From Geodermatophilus aquaeductus (GTDB lineage: Bacteria > Actinomycetota > Actinomycetes > Mycobacteriales > Geodermatophilaceae), in the NCBI RefSeq assembly GCF_900182545.1, contig NZ_FXTJ01000002.1:124001-188000 (forward strand): a stretch of DNA of 64,000 nt. Direction: 5' to 3'. A model generated the notes under the pieces. The model had not been told where the DNA came from, ran no database searches, and saw only the letters and a program-made list of their open reading frames with translations. The position numbers and the translations under genes were made by a program. Numbering within the stretch: position 1 is the stretch's first letter; each line of letters opens with the position of its first letter. Of the stretch, positions 33,128-40,777 are shown piece after piece.

Positions 33128-34204
33128 TCAGCCGACCGGCTGGGGCTCCGGCTCGGGCCGGGCCCGCTCGGGGTCGCGGAAGCGCCGCGCGGCGGCCAGA
33201 CCCCCCACGACCAGGCCGGCGCCCCCGGCCACCAGGACGGCGACGGCCGCGCGGGCCAGGAACGCCGGCCCGCCGGTGGCCACGTTCGCGCTCCACAGCA
33301 CGTCGACGTCGGGCAGGCCCTGCACCAGCAGCAGCCAGCCGAGGACGACCGCGGTCAGCCCGGTCACCACACCGCGCCCGCGCCGGGCGGCGACGAGCCC
33401 CAGGGCCGCCACCAGCGCCGCGGTGACGGCCGGCAGCAGCGCGGACACCACCGCCGCCGCGTGCGAGGACACCGTCACCGGCGGCTCGGGCGTGCCCGCC
33501 GCGTGCCACAGTGCGGCGACCGCGCCCAGGGCCATCGCCACGCCCAGCGGCCGCGCCGAGCGGGCCAGCAGCCCGGTGGCCGCGACGGCGACGGCCAGCG
33601 CCAGGTGCACGCCCCAGGTGACCGCCGGCGACGGCGGCGGGCTCCAGGTGAGCTCGCCGCGGACGGTCACTGCGGTGTCGCCGTGCCGCATCGGGACGGT
33701 CCAGTCGAACACCGTGTGGCCGGTGGTCGGGTCGGCGGCCACCGCGGGCGGCAACTGCTCCTCGCTCATCCAGTGCGTGCGGTGGTCGTGCCACGTGTAC
33801 TGCGGCTCGGTGGACACCTGCACCCACGCCGGCTCGGCCCGCGGGTCGGCGTCCTCGGGCAGGCTCACGCGGCCGTAGCGGTCGAGGTTGATCGTGGTGG
33901 CCGGGCTGTGCGCGTTGCGCCAGACGCCGTCCGGGCCGATGCGCAGGTAGGGCTCGTCGGAGTAGCCGGGCACCGTCACCTCGGTGCCGGTGGTGTTGAC
34001 CACCTCGAGGGCGTCGCCGAACTGCAGCACCCGCACGGTCACGCCGGGCACGGCCGGCTGGACCGAGGTCACCCGGCCGTCGAAGTCGCTGCCGGCGGCG
34101 TCGCCGCCGACGTGCGCCCGTGCCGGGCCGGCGAGGGCCAGGGTGGCCAGCACGCCGAGCAGCACGACCAGCAGCCGCGCCCCGGCGGCCCCGACGCGGG
34201 TCAC
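33128..34204 (-). CDS. Membrane protein at the end of the copper operon
   Basis: 358 aa from GTG 34204. Signal peptide (to about residue 30, ending ARAH), an extracytoplasmic domain of about 170 residues with VTVPGYSDEPYLRIGPDGVW and a His-rich loop YTWHDHRTHWM, then five or six membrane helices and an Arg/Pro-rich cytoplasmic tail. The His-rich loop and the mature N-terminal His could bind copper. It overlaps the SCO1 gene by 4 bases (GTGA) and ends 17 bases from the convergent nucleotidyltransferase gene. No precise family name is recognised, but it belongs with the copper genes by linkage. Confidence 0.78.
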   Translation of the reverse strand: MTRVGAAGARLLVVLLGVLATLALAGPARAHVGGDAAGSDFDGRVTSVQPAVPGVTVRVLQFGDALEVVNTTGTEVTVPGYSDEPYLRIGPDGVWRNAHSPATTINLDRYGRVSLPEDADPRAEPAWVQVSTEPQYTWHDHRTHWMSEEQLPPAVAADPTTGHTVFDWTVPMRHGDTAVTVRGELTWSPPPSPAVTWGVHLALAVAVAATGLLARSARPLGVAMALGAVAALWHAAGTPEPPVTVSSHAAAVVSALLPAVTAALVAALGLVAARRGRGVVTGLTAVVLGWLLLVQGLPDVDVLWSANVATGGPAFLARAAVAVLVAGGAGLVVGGLAAARRFRDPERARPEPEPQPVG

Positions 34205-34869
34205 CGGGAGGCGGCGACCGCGGCCAGGTCGCCGGCGATGTCCCGGGCGGTGTTGCCGGCGTCGAAGGCCACGTGCGCCTCGTCGTCGGTCCCGTAGAGC
34301 AGCAGCAGCGTGCTGTGCAGCCGGCCCTCGTCCTCCGCCAGCGGCACACCGGCCGAGAGCTGCGCCTGGTCGATGGCGTCCTGCTCGCCGGTCAGGCCGA
34401 CGAACTGGGTGGGCAGGTCGGCGTCGAAGCGGTCGAGGTACTCGCCGAGCACCGCGGGCGTGTCGGTGGCGGGGTCGGTGGTGACGAAGACCACCTGCAC
34501 CTGCTCGGCCAGCGCGGGGTCGGTGTCGCGCAGCGCCAGCGCGACGTCGGCCATCGTCGTCGGGCAGACGTCGGGGCAGTTCGTGTACCCGAAGAACAGC
34601 AGCGTCGGCCGCCCCGCCGTGGCCGCGGCGAAGTCGTAGGCCGCGCCGGAGGAGTCGGTCAGGGTGAAGGTCGGCCGCTGGAACGGATCGCGCAGGTCGA
34701 TGCCGGCGTACTCGTCGCCGGGGCCCTCCAGCGAGGCGGGCGCGCCGCCGGAGTGGTCGTGCCCCTCGGCGGCCGCCGCCTCGTCCCCGCCGTCGGAGCC
34801 GCAGGCGGACAGCGCCAGGCCGGCGGCGAGGAGCAGCGCGGCGGTCCGGCCGCGCGCGGGAGCGGTCAC
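34201..34869 (-). CDS. SCO1/SenC-family copper chaperone lipoprotein
   Basis: 222 aa from GTG 34869. Signal peptide with lipobox LSAC (Cys23), then a His-containing linker (EGHDHSGG). The thioredoxin-like domain has the copper-binding CPDVC motif (NCPDVCPTTM) and the distal His in GRLHSTLLLLYG. SCO1 proteins deliver copper to the CuA centre of cytochrome c oxidase on the outer face of the membrane. It overlaps neighbours on both sides by 4 bases within the copper operon. Confidence 0.93.
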   Translation of the reverse strand: MTAPARGRTAALLLAAGLALSACGSDGGDEAAAAEGHDHSGGAPASLEGPGDEYAGIDLRDPFQRPTFTLTDSSGAAYDFAAATAGRPTLLFFGYTNCPDVCPTTMADVALALRDTDPALAEQVQVVFVTTDPATDTPAVLGEYLDRFDADLPTQFVGLTGEQDAIDQAQLSAGVPLAEDEGRLHSTLLLLYGTDDEAHVAFDAGNTARDIAGDLAAVAASR

Positions 34870-35588
34870 GAGGACACGGTACGTCGGCCGGCCCGGTAGC
34901 CGAGGACGACGCCCGCGACGCCGACGGCCAGCGCCAGGATGGCGAGGAACAGCGCCAGGCCGGCCGGCTCGTTGCTGACCGGGCCGCCGTGGCCGTGCTC
35001 GTCGGTGGCCGCGGCGGTGTCGGTGGCGGTGGTGTCCGACGTCAGGGTGAGGGTGGGCGCCGGGTTCTCCGGCTCCTGGCCCTCGACGGTCGGCTCGATC
35101 CAGGCGGACTCGGTGCCGTCGCTGTAGGTCTGCACCGCGGGGAACGACAGCGTGTCGGCGTCGGGGAACGGCCCGCCGGACAGGGCGAACTCCTGGAACC
35201 GGCCCGGGGCGATCCCGCCGCCGGCGTCGGCGCGGAACTCCACCACGGAGACGTAGCTGGCGATCTCCTGCCCGTGGGCGTCGAGGGGCTCCTCGAGCCG
35301 GGCGGACGTGGTGGTGATCGTCCAGCCCGGCACCTCCTGCGCCTGCAGGGAGGCCATCGCCTCGTCCTCCGGGATCGAGATGCGCAGCGAGACGGTGCTC
35401 GCGGTGTCGCTCTCGTTGGGCACCCGGAAGGTCAGCTTCCCGTAGCCGCCGGGGGCGGCGTCGGCCGACGAGACCGTCACGTGCGCCGACGCGCCGGTGG
35501 CGGCCACGACGGACGCGACCAGGGCGGTCAGGACGGCGGCCAGGACGACACCGGCACGGGCCAGCGGTCGCAGGGGGGTCGGGGACAC
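34866..35588 (-). CDS. YcnI-domain (DUF1775) copper-binding protein
   Basis: 240 aa from GTG 35588, chosen because GAGGAGA lies 5 bases upstream. Signal peptide ending GASAH; the exposed N-terminal His (HVTVSSADAAPGGYGKLTF) is the copper ligand in YcnI. The DUF1775 domain continues to about residue 170, with SFPAVQTYSDGTESAWIEP near its end. A Thr/Ala/His-rich linker and a C-terminal membrane helix follow. Found between CopCD and SCO1, the common actinobacterial copper-trafficking order. Confidence 0.92.
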   Translation of the reverse strand: MSPTPLRPLARAGVVLAAVLTALVASVVAATGASAHVTVSSADAAPGGYGKLTFRVPNESDTASTVSLRISIPEDEAMASLQAQEVPGWTITTTSARLEEPLDAHGQEIASYVSVVEFRADAGGGIAPGRFQEFALSGGPFPDADTLSFPAVQTYSDGTESAWIEPTVEGQEPENPAPTLTLTSDTTATDTAAATDEHGHGGPVSNEPAGLALFLAILALAVGVAGVVLGYRAGRRTVSS

Positions 35589-35618
35589 GTCTCTCCTCGT
35601 CTGGGGGTGCAACAGGTC

Positions 35619-37424
35619 TCAGCGCACCGGGAAGGCGGTGCTGGCGGTGCTGGCGGTGAACTCGTCGAGCCGGACGGTGACCGCCACGGTCCAGGTGCCG
35701 GCGCCCGGGATCGACATCCCGTCGGCCACCCAGTGGCCGGGGCCGGCGGGCTCCAGGTCGACGTCGAGCGGGCCGATCTCCTGCTCGGGCTCGGTGAGCG
35801 TGACACGCAGGTCGGCCGGCTGGGCGAGCCGCCCGTCGTCGTCGAACAGGTAGACGTGCATCGTGTTGGCGCCGGCCCGGGCCGGGTCGACCGACAGCTG
35901 CACGCTGCCGGACTCCCCCGCCGCCGACTGCAGCGGCAGCGTGACGTCGACCGGCTCGGCGACCGTGGCGGCGGCCGGCGGGGTGCCCACGAGCATCGCC
36001 GAGAGCACCAGCACGACGGCGGCGACGGTGGCCTCGACGAGGATCGTGCGGCGCAGCGGGGCGACGTCCTCCACCGCGCCGCGGGCCTGCACCGCCGCGC
36101 GGGCGCGGGCGGCCGCGACCACCGGGGCCTCGTCGGACCCGCCCACGGCCGGGGCCGCGAAGGCGTGCGCGGTCACCCGGCGGCGCCCGCCGGGTCGCGG
36201 CCGCACGAGGCCCAGGTGCTGCTGCACCCAGACGCGCGAGACCCCGGCGGCGGCCATGAGCAGCAGCACCAGGGCCAGCTTGGCGAGCAGGATCCAGCCG
36301 TAGGTCGTGGAGACGAGGGCGGCCGGCGAGCCGACCTCCCGGACCGACTGGACGACGCCGGTGACCACGAGGGCGGCCACCGAGGCCGAGGCGACCCGCG
36401 ACCACCGGGGCAGCGCCTCGGCCAGCACGCCGGCGTCGACCCCCGGCCGCAGCAGGCCGGCCAGCAGCGCGGCCAGCCCGCCCAGCCACACCACCATGGC
36501 GCCGACGTGCACCGCGGTCACCGCGGTGGCGAACACCGGGACGCTGCCGGCCACGGGGTGCCCGACCGCGGCGGTGGTGAGGACGACGCCGGCGCCGAGG
36601 ACGGCCAGGCCCGCGACCTCCTGGGACTGCGGCGGGGTCCCGCGGCGCCACAGCGGCACCAGGAGCGCGGCGAGGACCAGGGCCAGCGCGCCGCGGCCGA
36701 GGGTGGTGAGCCCGAAGCCCGAGGACCCGGTGGAGGCCAGCAGCGCGGGGTCGAGCAGCGATCCGAGCCCGGCGCCGGCCGCGTAGGGGCCCTGCAGCAG
36801 GAAGGTCAGGATCGCGGCCCCGGCGACCGTGCCGAGCCCGGAGGTGGTCAGCCGGCGCATCCGCCGCGACGCCCAGCCGGCCGGCCAGGCCAGCAGCAGG
36901 AACGCCGGCACGCCCAGGCCGACGGCCTCGGCGGCGAAGCCGATGCTGCGCGCCGCGGGCAGCGCGGTGGCCACGAGGGGGTCGGCGTCGGGGTCGGCGG
37001 CGACCGCGCCGGCGTCGGCGAGCTCGCCGTCGCCGACGACGAACGCGTAGGCGCCGCTGATGGGGTGCGAGTCGGCCGAGATCACCCGGTAGGTGACGAC
37101 GTAGCTCGCGTCGGGCAGGTCGCCGCGCAGCGGGATGGTCAGGGTGTCGTCCGCGACGGCGGCCGCGCCGGTGTCCACCCGTTCGCCGCCGTCGCCGAGG
37201 ACGCGGGCGTAGCCGGCGCCCAGGGACACACCCTCGCTGAAGCGCAGCGTCACCTCGGCGGGCACCGCGTCGAGCCGGGCACCCTCCCCCGGGTCGGTGG
37301 AGACCAGCTCGGCGTGGGCGGCGGCCGGCCCGGCGGTGACCACGCCCAGGCCCAGCCAGCCGGCCAGGAGGACGAGCAGCAGCAGGGCCGGCCGCGGCGG
37401 GCGGCGGGCCGCGACGGCGCTCAC
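35619..37424 (-). CDS. CopC-CopD fusion copper resistance/import protein
   Basis: 601 aa from GTG 37424. Signal peptide ending PAAAH, so the mature protein begins with the copper-binding His of CopC (HAELVSTDPGEGARL). The CopC beta domain runs to about residue 130 (YRVISADSHPISGAYAFVV, with its Asp-x-His pair). About eight membrane helices of CopD follow, with a His-containing VTAVHVGAMVVWLGGL. A final extracytoplasmic domain (about 500-600) resembles YtkA/FixH. It probably imports or traffics copper for cuproenzymes. It overlaps the anti-sigma gene by 4 bases. Confidence 0.92.
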   Translation of the reverse strand: MSAVAARRPPRPALLLLVLLAGWLGLGVVTAGPAAAHAELVSTDPGEGARLDAVPAEVTLRFSEGVSLGAGYARVLGDGGERVDTGAAAVADDTLTIPLRGDLPDASYVVTYRVISADSHPISGAYAFVVGDGELADAGAVAADPDADPLVATALPAARSIGFAAEAVGLGVPAFLLLAWPAGWASRRMRRLTTSGLGTVAGAAILTFLLQGPYAAGAGLGSLLDPALLASTGSSGFGLTTLGRGALALVLAALLVPLWRRGTPPQSQEVAGLAVLGAGVVLTTAAVGHPVAGSVPVFATAVTAVHVGAMVVWLGGLAALLAGLLRPGVDAGVLAEALPRWSRVASASVAALVVTGVVQSVREVGSPAALVSTTYGWILLAKLALVLLLMAAAGVSRVWVQQHLGLVRPRPGGRRRVTAHAFAAPAVGGSDEAPVVAAARARAAVQARGAVEDVAPLRRTILVEATVAAVVLVLSAMLVGTPPAAATVAEPVDVTLPLQSAAGESGSVQLSVDPARAGANTMHVYLFDDDGRLAQPADLRVTLTEPEQEIGPLDVDLEPAGPGHWVADGMSIPGAGTWTVAVTVRLDEFTASTASTAFPVR

Positions 37425-38071
37425 GCGACCACCCGCCGGGCGGGGGCGGAGGCGGGCGCCGCGGCCCGGCGCGGCCGCCGGCGCCAGGCGAGGACGGTGA
37501 TGAGCACCACGCCGGCCACCAGCAGCAGGTGGGCCGCGGCGCGGTCGGCGTGCACGTGGCCGGCGGCCAGGTCGCGCACGGTGGTCACGGTGAGCAGCAC
37601 GGCGAAGGTGGCCAGGAACGGCAGCGCGCCGGCGGCCAGCCGCGGTGCCGCCGCGACGGCGAGGAAGGCGGCGGCGACGGCCAGGTTCCAGGCGCCGGTC
37701 TCGTGCGCCACGTGCACCGGCGCGCTCATCGCCGCGACGCCCGCAGTCAGCGCGGGCCACGCCAGCCCGGCCTGGGCCACGCCGACCGCGAGCAGCGCCA
37801 GGCGCAGCGCGGCGTGCAGCAGCCGGGCGCGCGCCGCCGCGGCGGTGCCCGGCAGCTGCTGCGGCAGCGCGCCGAGGACCGCGGCGGTGAGGTCGGGCAC
37901 CGGCGGCGCCGGGGCGAGCCGGGCGCGCCGGGTCACGCCCTCGACGGCGTCGGCCCACCCGGCGCACGCGGGGCACGCCGCGAGGTGGCGGTCGAGGTCG
38001 GCGGCGGGCATGCCGAGCGGCTCACCGTCGAGTCGCGCGCTGACCGCCTCGCGGAACGGGGCACACTGCAT
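37421..38071 (-). CDS. Zinc-binding anti-sigma factor with membrane domain
   Basis: 216 aa from ATG 38071. The N-terminus carries the ZAS motif: Cys3, His29, Cys33, Cys36 (RHLAACPACAGWADAV), a cytoplasmic sigma-binding domain. From about residue 80 on there are about five membrane helices, one with a His-containing VHVAHETGAW loop and another AAGHVHADRAAAH, which could sense a metal at the membrane. It is divergent from the ECF sigma gene (68 bp apart) and first in the copper operon, so it most likely restrains that sigma factor and is autoregulated through it. Confidence 0.88.
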   Translation of the reverse strand: MQCAPFREAVSARLDGEPLGMPAADLDRHLAACPACAGWADAVEGVTRRARLAPAPPVPDLTAAVLGALPQQLPGTAAAARARLLHAALRLALLAVGVAQAGLAWPALTAGVAAMSAPVHVAHETGAWNLAVAAAFLAVAAAPRLAAGALPFLATFAVLLTVTTVRDLAAGHVHADRAAAHLLLVAGVVLITVLAWRRRPRRAAAPASAPARRVVA

Positions 38072-38078
38072 GTCGTAG

Positions 38079-38108
38079 TAGTCGTCGCGGAGGGCCCGTC
38101 CGGTTCCC
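38079..38108 (-). promoter_or_regulatory. Candidate ECF-sigma promoter of the copper operon
   Basis: Minus strand GGGAACC (38108-38102), a classic ECF -35 with the AAC core, then 17 bases and CGACTA (38084-38079) as the -10. It lies directly ahead of the anti-sigma gene start at 38071, so transcription would begin at or very near its ATG. Autoregulation by the divergent ECF sigma factor is inferred. Confidence 0.55.
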
Positions 38109-38139
38109 GGCTCGACGGGATCCGGTACGGAGGAGTGAC

Positions 38140-38697
38140 GTGGACGAGCTGGAGCGGGTCGCGGCGGCGGCCGTCGACGGCGACCCCCTCGCCGCGGCGA
38201 CCCTCGTGCGGGCCACCCAGTCCGACGTCTGGCGGCTGTGCGCGGCGCTCGGCGACCGCGACTCGGCCGACGACCTGACGCAGGAGACCTACGCCCGCGC
38301 GTTCGCGTCGCTGCACCGCTTCGAGGGCCGCTCGTCGCTGCGGACGTGGCTGCTGGCCATCGCCCGCCGCGTCTGCGCCGACGCCGTCCGCTCCCGGCGC
38401 CGCCGGCGGCTGACCCTCGTCCGCGACGACGCCGACCTCGAGACCCTCACCCGCGCCGACGACGCCGACCGGGTGGGCGAGGGTGCCGCCGTCACCGACC
38501 TGCTGGGCCGCCTGGACCCCGACCGCCGCGAGGCCTTCGCGCTCACCCAGCTGCTGGGGCTGTCCTACGCCGAGGCCGCCGAGGTGGCCGGCTGCCCGGT
38601 CGGGACCATCCGCTCGCGGGTCGCGCGGGCCCGGGCGGACCTGGTCGAGGCGCTGGGCGGGGACGCCCGGGAGGGGTCCGGCACGGCGCGCGGGTGA
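38140..38697 (+). CDS. ECF-type RNA polymerase sigma factor
   Basis: 185 aa from GTG 38140, preceded by a strong GGAGGAG. Region 2: LVRATQSDVWRLCAALGDRD, DDLTQETYARAFASLHRFEG and SLRTWLLAIARRVCADAVRS (-10 recognition). Region 4: LLGLSYAEAAEVAGCPVGTI followed by RSRVARARADL (-35 recognition). It resembles mycobacterial SigC-like factors linked to copper uptake, but I do not assign a symbol. It is divergent from the anti-sigma/copper operon, which carries a matching ECF -35 sequence. Confidence 0.92.
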   Translation: MDELERVAAAAVDGDPLAAATLVRATQSDVWRLCAALGDRDSADDLTQETYARAFASLHRFEGRSSLRTWLLAIARRVCADAVRSRRRRRLTLVRDDADLETLTRADDADRVGEGAAVTDLLGRLDPDRREAFALTQLLGLSYAEAAEVAGCPVGTIRSRVARARADLVEALGGDAREGSGTARG

Positions 38698-38734
38698 CCG
38701 TGAGGTGAACCACGGATGGACGGGTACCTATGCT
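38693..38734 (+). promoter_or_regulatory. PHO-box-like direct repeat and promoter of the DUF47-Pit pair
   Basis: GGTGACC (38693-38699) and GGTGAAC (38704-38710) are direct repeats with an 11-bp period; on the minus strand they read GTTCACC and GGTCACC, the PhoP-binding repeat unit known from Streptomyces. TATGCT (38729-38734) fits a -10 with TGAACC (38706-38711) as -35 inside the second repeat. The first repeat overlaps the stop codon of the ECF gene. Confidence 0.5.
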
Positions 38735-38801
38735 GCCCGACGGCCGTACGACCGCAGGACGCGGCGGGCGACCTCCCCACCCGCCGATCCGGAGCCTCCT
38801 C

Positions 38802-39419
38802 GTGCCCTTCAGCCTCACGCCCAAGGACCAGAGCTTCTACACGATGTTCAGCGCCTCGGCGCAGAACCTCGTCGAGGCCACCGACGTCCTGGGTGAGTTC
38901 CTCCACGACCACGCCCGCCGGGGCGAGCTCGCCGACCGGCTGCGCGACCTCGAGCACACCGGGGACCAGTCGACGCACGCGATCTTCCGGCAGCTGAACT
39001 CCAGCTTCGTCACGCCGTTCGACCGCGAGGACATCTACAGCCTGGCCAGCCACCTCGACGACGTCATGGACTTCGTCGAGGCCGCCGCCGACCTCGTCGT
39101 CCTCACCGGGCTGGGCACCCTGCCCGCGGAGATGAGCCAGCAGACCGCGCTGCTGCAGCGCGCCGCCGAGACCACCGCCGAGGCGATGCCGCGGCTGCAG
39201 ACGATGAAGGGCCTCCCCGACTACTGGATCGAGGTCAACCGCATCGAGAACGAGGCCGACAAGCTCTACCGGCGGCTGCTCTCCCGGCTCTACAGCGGCG
39301 AGTTCGAGGCCCTGGAGGTGCTGCGGCTCAAGGAGGTGGCCGACCAGCTCGAGGAGGCCGCCGACGCCTTCGAGAAGGTCGCCAACGTCGTCGAGTCCAT
39401 CGCGGTCAAGGAGTCCTGA
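38802..39419 (+). CDS. DUF47/PhoU-like protein paired with Pit transporter
   Basis: 205 aa from GTG 38802, with GGAG 7 bases upstream. All-helical, with the DUF47 signatures FYTMFSASAQNLVEA, TGDQSTHAIFRQLNSSFVTP, FDREDIYSLASHLDDVMDFV and a C-terminal EVNRIENEADKLYRRLLSRL. These proteins resemble PhoU and control the adjacent low-affinity phosphate transporter. The Pit gene starts 34 bases downstream. Confidence 0.92.
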   Translation: MPFSLTPKDQSFYTMFSASAQNLVEATDVLGEFLHDHARRGELADRLRDLEHTGDQSTHAIFRQLNSSFVTPFDREDIYSLASHLDDVMDFVEAAADLVVLTGLGTLPAEMSQQTALLQRAAETTAEAMPRLQTMKGLPDYWIEVNRIENEADKLYRRLLSRLYSGEFEALEVLRLKEVADQLEEAADAFEKVANVVESIAVKES

Positions 39420-39453
39420 GCTCCGTGGACCTCCTGCTCACCGGCCGGCGCTG

Positions 39454-40455
39454 ATGGACGCGGCCCTCGTCGCGCTGGTCGTCATCGTCGTCGTCGCGCT
39501 GGCGTTCGACTACACCAACGGGTTCCACGACGCCGCCAACGCCATCGCCGTCGCCGTCTCCACCAAGGCGCTGACGCCGCGGGTGGCGCTGGCGCTCGCG
39601 GCGGTGATGAACCTCGTCGGCGCCCTGCTGTCCACCGAGGTGGCCAAGACCGTCGGTGAGGGGATCATCGACGCCCCCGTGGGCGGCGAGGGGCTGGAGA
39701 TCGTCTTCGCCGCGCTGGTCGGGGCGATCACCTGGAACATGATCACCTGGTACTTCGGGCTGCCGTCGTCGTCCTCGCACGCGCTGATCGGCGGGCTGGT
39801 CGGCGCGGCGCTGGCGGCCGCGCACTCGGTGCAGTGGCTGGGCATCCTCGACAAGGTCGTCATCCCGATGGTGCTCTCGCCGCTGGTCGGCTTCGGCCTG
39901 GGCTACCTGTTCATGCTGGTCCTCCTGTGGACCTTCCGGCGGGCCAACGTCTCCCGCGCGAACCGGGGCTTCCGCTACGCGCAGATCGTCAGCTCGGCCA
40001 CGATGGCGCTCGGGCACGGCCTGCAGGACGCCCAGAAGACGATGGGCATCATCACGCTGGCGCTGTTCACCGCCGGGGAGATCGACGACTTCGAGGTGCC
40101 CCTCTGGGTCGTGCTGGCCGCCGCGGGCGCCATCAGCGCGGGCACCTACGCCGGCGGCTTCCGGATCATGCGCACCCTCGGCCGGCGGATCATCCAGCTG
40201 ACCCCGGCCGGCGGCTTCGCGGCGCAGACGGTCGCCTCCGGCGTCATGGTCACCACCGCGACGGTCTTCGCCGTCCCGGTCTCCACCACGCACATCACGA
40301 CGACGTCGATCATGGGCGTCGGGTCCACCCGGCGGCTGTCGGCGGTGCGCTGGGGCGTGGCCGGCAACATCGTCGTCGCGTGGGTCGTCACCCTGCCCGC
40401 CGCCGGCGCGGTGGCGGCGCTGGCCTACTTCCTGACCGACCTCGTCGTCGGCTGA
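39454..40455 (+). CDS. Pit-family inorganic phosphate transporter
   Basis: 333 aa. About ten membrane helices in two inverted repeats, each with the family signature: FDYTNGFHDAANAIAVAVST near the N-terminus and SATMALGHGLQDAQKTMGII in the second half. A further SSSSHALIGGLVGAAL and VSTTHITTTSIMGVG are typical. It imports metal-phosphate with protons across the inner membrane. It is paired with the upstream DUF47 gene behind a PHO-box-like promoter. Confidence 0.94.
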   Translation: MDAALVALVVIVVVALAFDYTNGFHDAANAIAVAVSTKALTPRVALALAAVMNLVGALLSTEVAKTVGEGIIDAPVGGEGLEIVFAALVGAITWNMITWYFGLPSSSSHALIGGLVGAALAAAHSVQWLGILDKVVIPMVLSPLVGFGLGYLFMLVLLWTFRRANVSRANRGFRYAQIVSSATMALGHGLQDAQKTMGIITLALFTAGEIDDFEVPLWVVLAAAGAISAGTYAGGFRIMRTLGRRIIQLTPAGGFAAQTVASGVMVTTATVFAVPVSTTHITTTSIMGVGSTRRLSAVRWGVAGNIVVAWVVTLPAAGAVAALAYFLTDLVVG

Positions 40456-40588
40456 CGCCGCTCCACACCCCCTTCCAGCGGGCTCCCGGCCGACCGGCCG
40501 GGGGCCCGCTGCGCGTGTCCGCGGGGTGACCGGGGCCTCCCGGATCCGTCCGTGGCATAACCCGATCGATCTGGTAGACATAGACCCC

Positions 40589-40672
40589 GTGGCGGCGACG
40601 GCGGTGCTCCTGGTGGGGCGGATCCACGTCGACCTGCTGCGCGTGTGCACGGCCACCTGTCCGGGCCGCTGA
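40589..40672 (+). CDS. Cysteine-containing leader peptide upstream of TauE/SafE exporter
   Basis: 27 codons from GTG 40589 to TGA 40670-40672. The peptide ends IHVDLLRVCTATCPGR, with two Cys codons (20 and 24). The I/H-V-D-L-x-R core matches the short putative leader peptides found ahead of sulfur-metabolism genes in actinobacteria, where ribosome stalling at Cys codons controls the downstream gene. TAGACA at 40575-40580 may be the -10, which would make the mRNA almost leaderless. The stop lies 105 bases before the exporter start, room for an attenuator. The 133-bp stretch 40456-40588 shows nothing else. Confidence 0.72.
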   Translation: MAATAVLLVGRIHVDLLRVCTATCPGR

Positions 40673-40777
40673 GTCCCCGCGCCCCGTCGGCGCACCCTCC
40701 CCGCCCGTTCCGCGACGAGTCGCGCCCTGCTGCGCGCCCGCGGCCGCCGCCTCCCTGAGACCAGGAGCCCCACCCCC

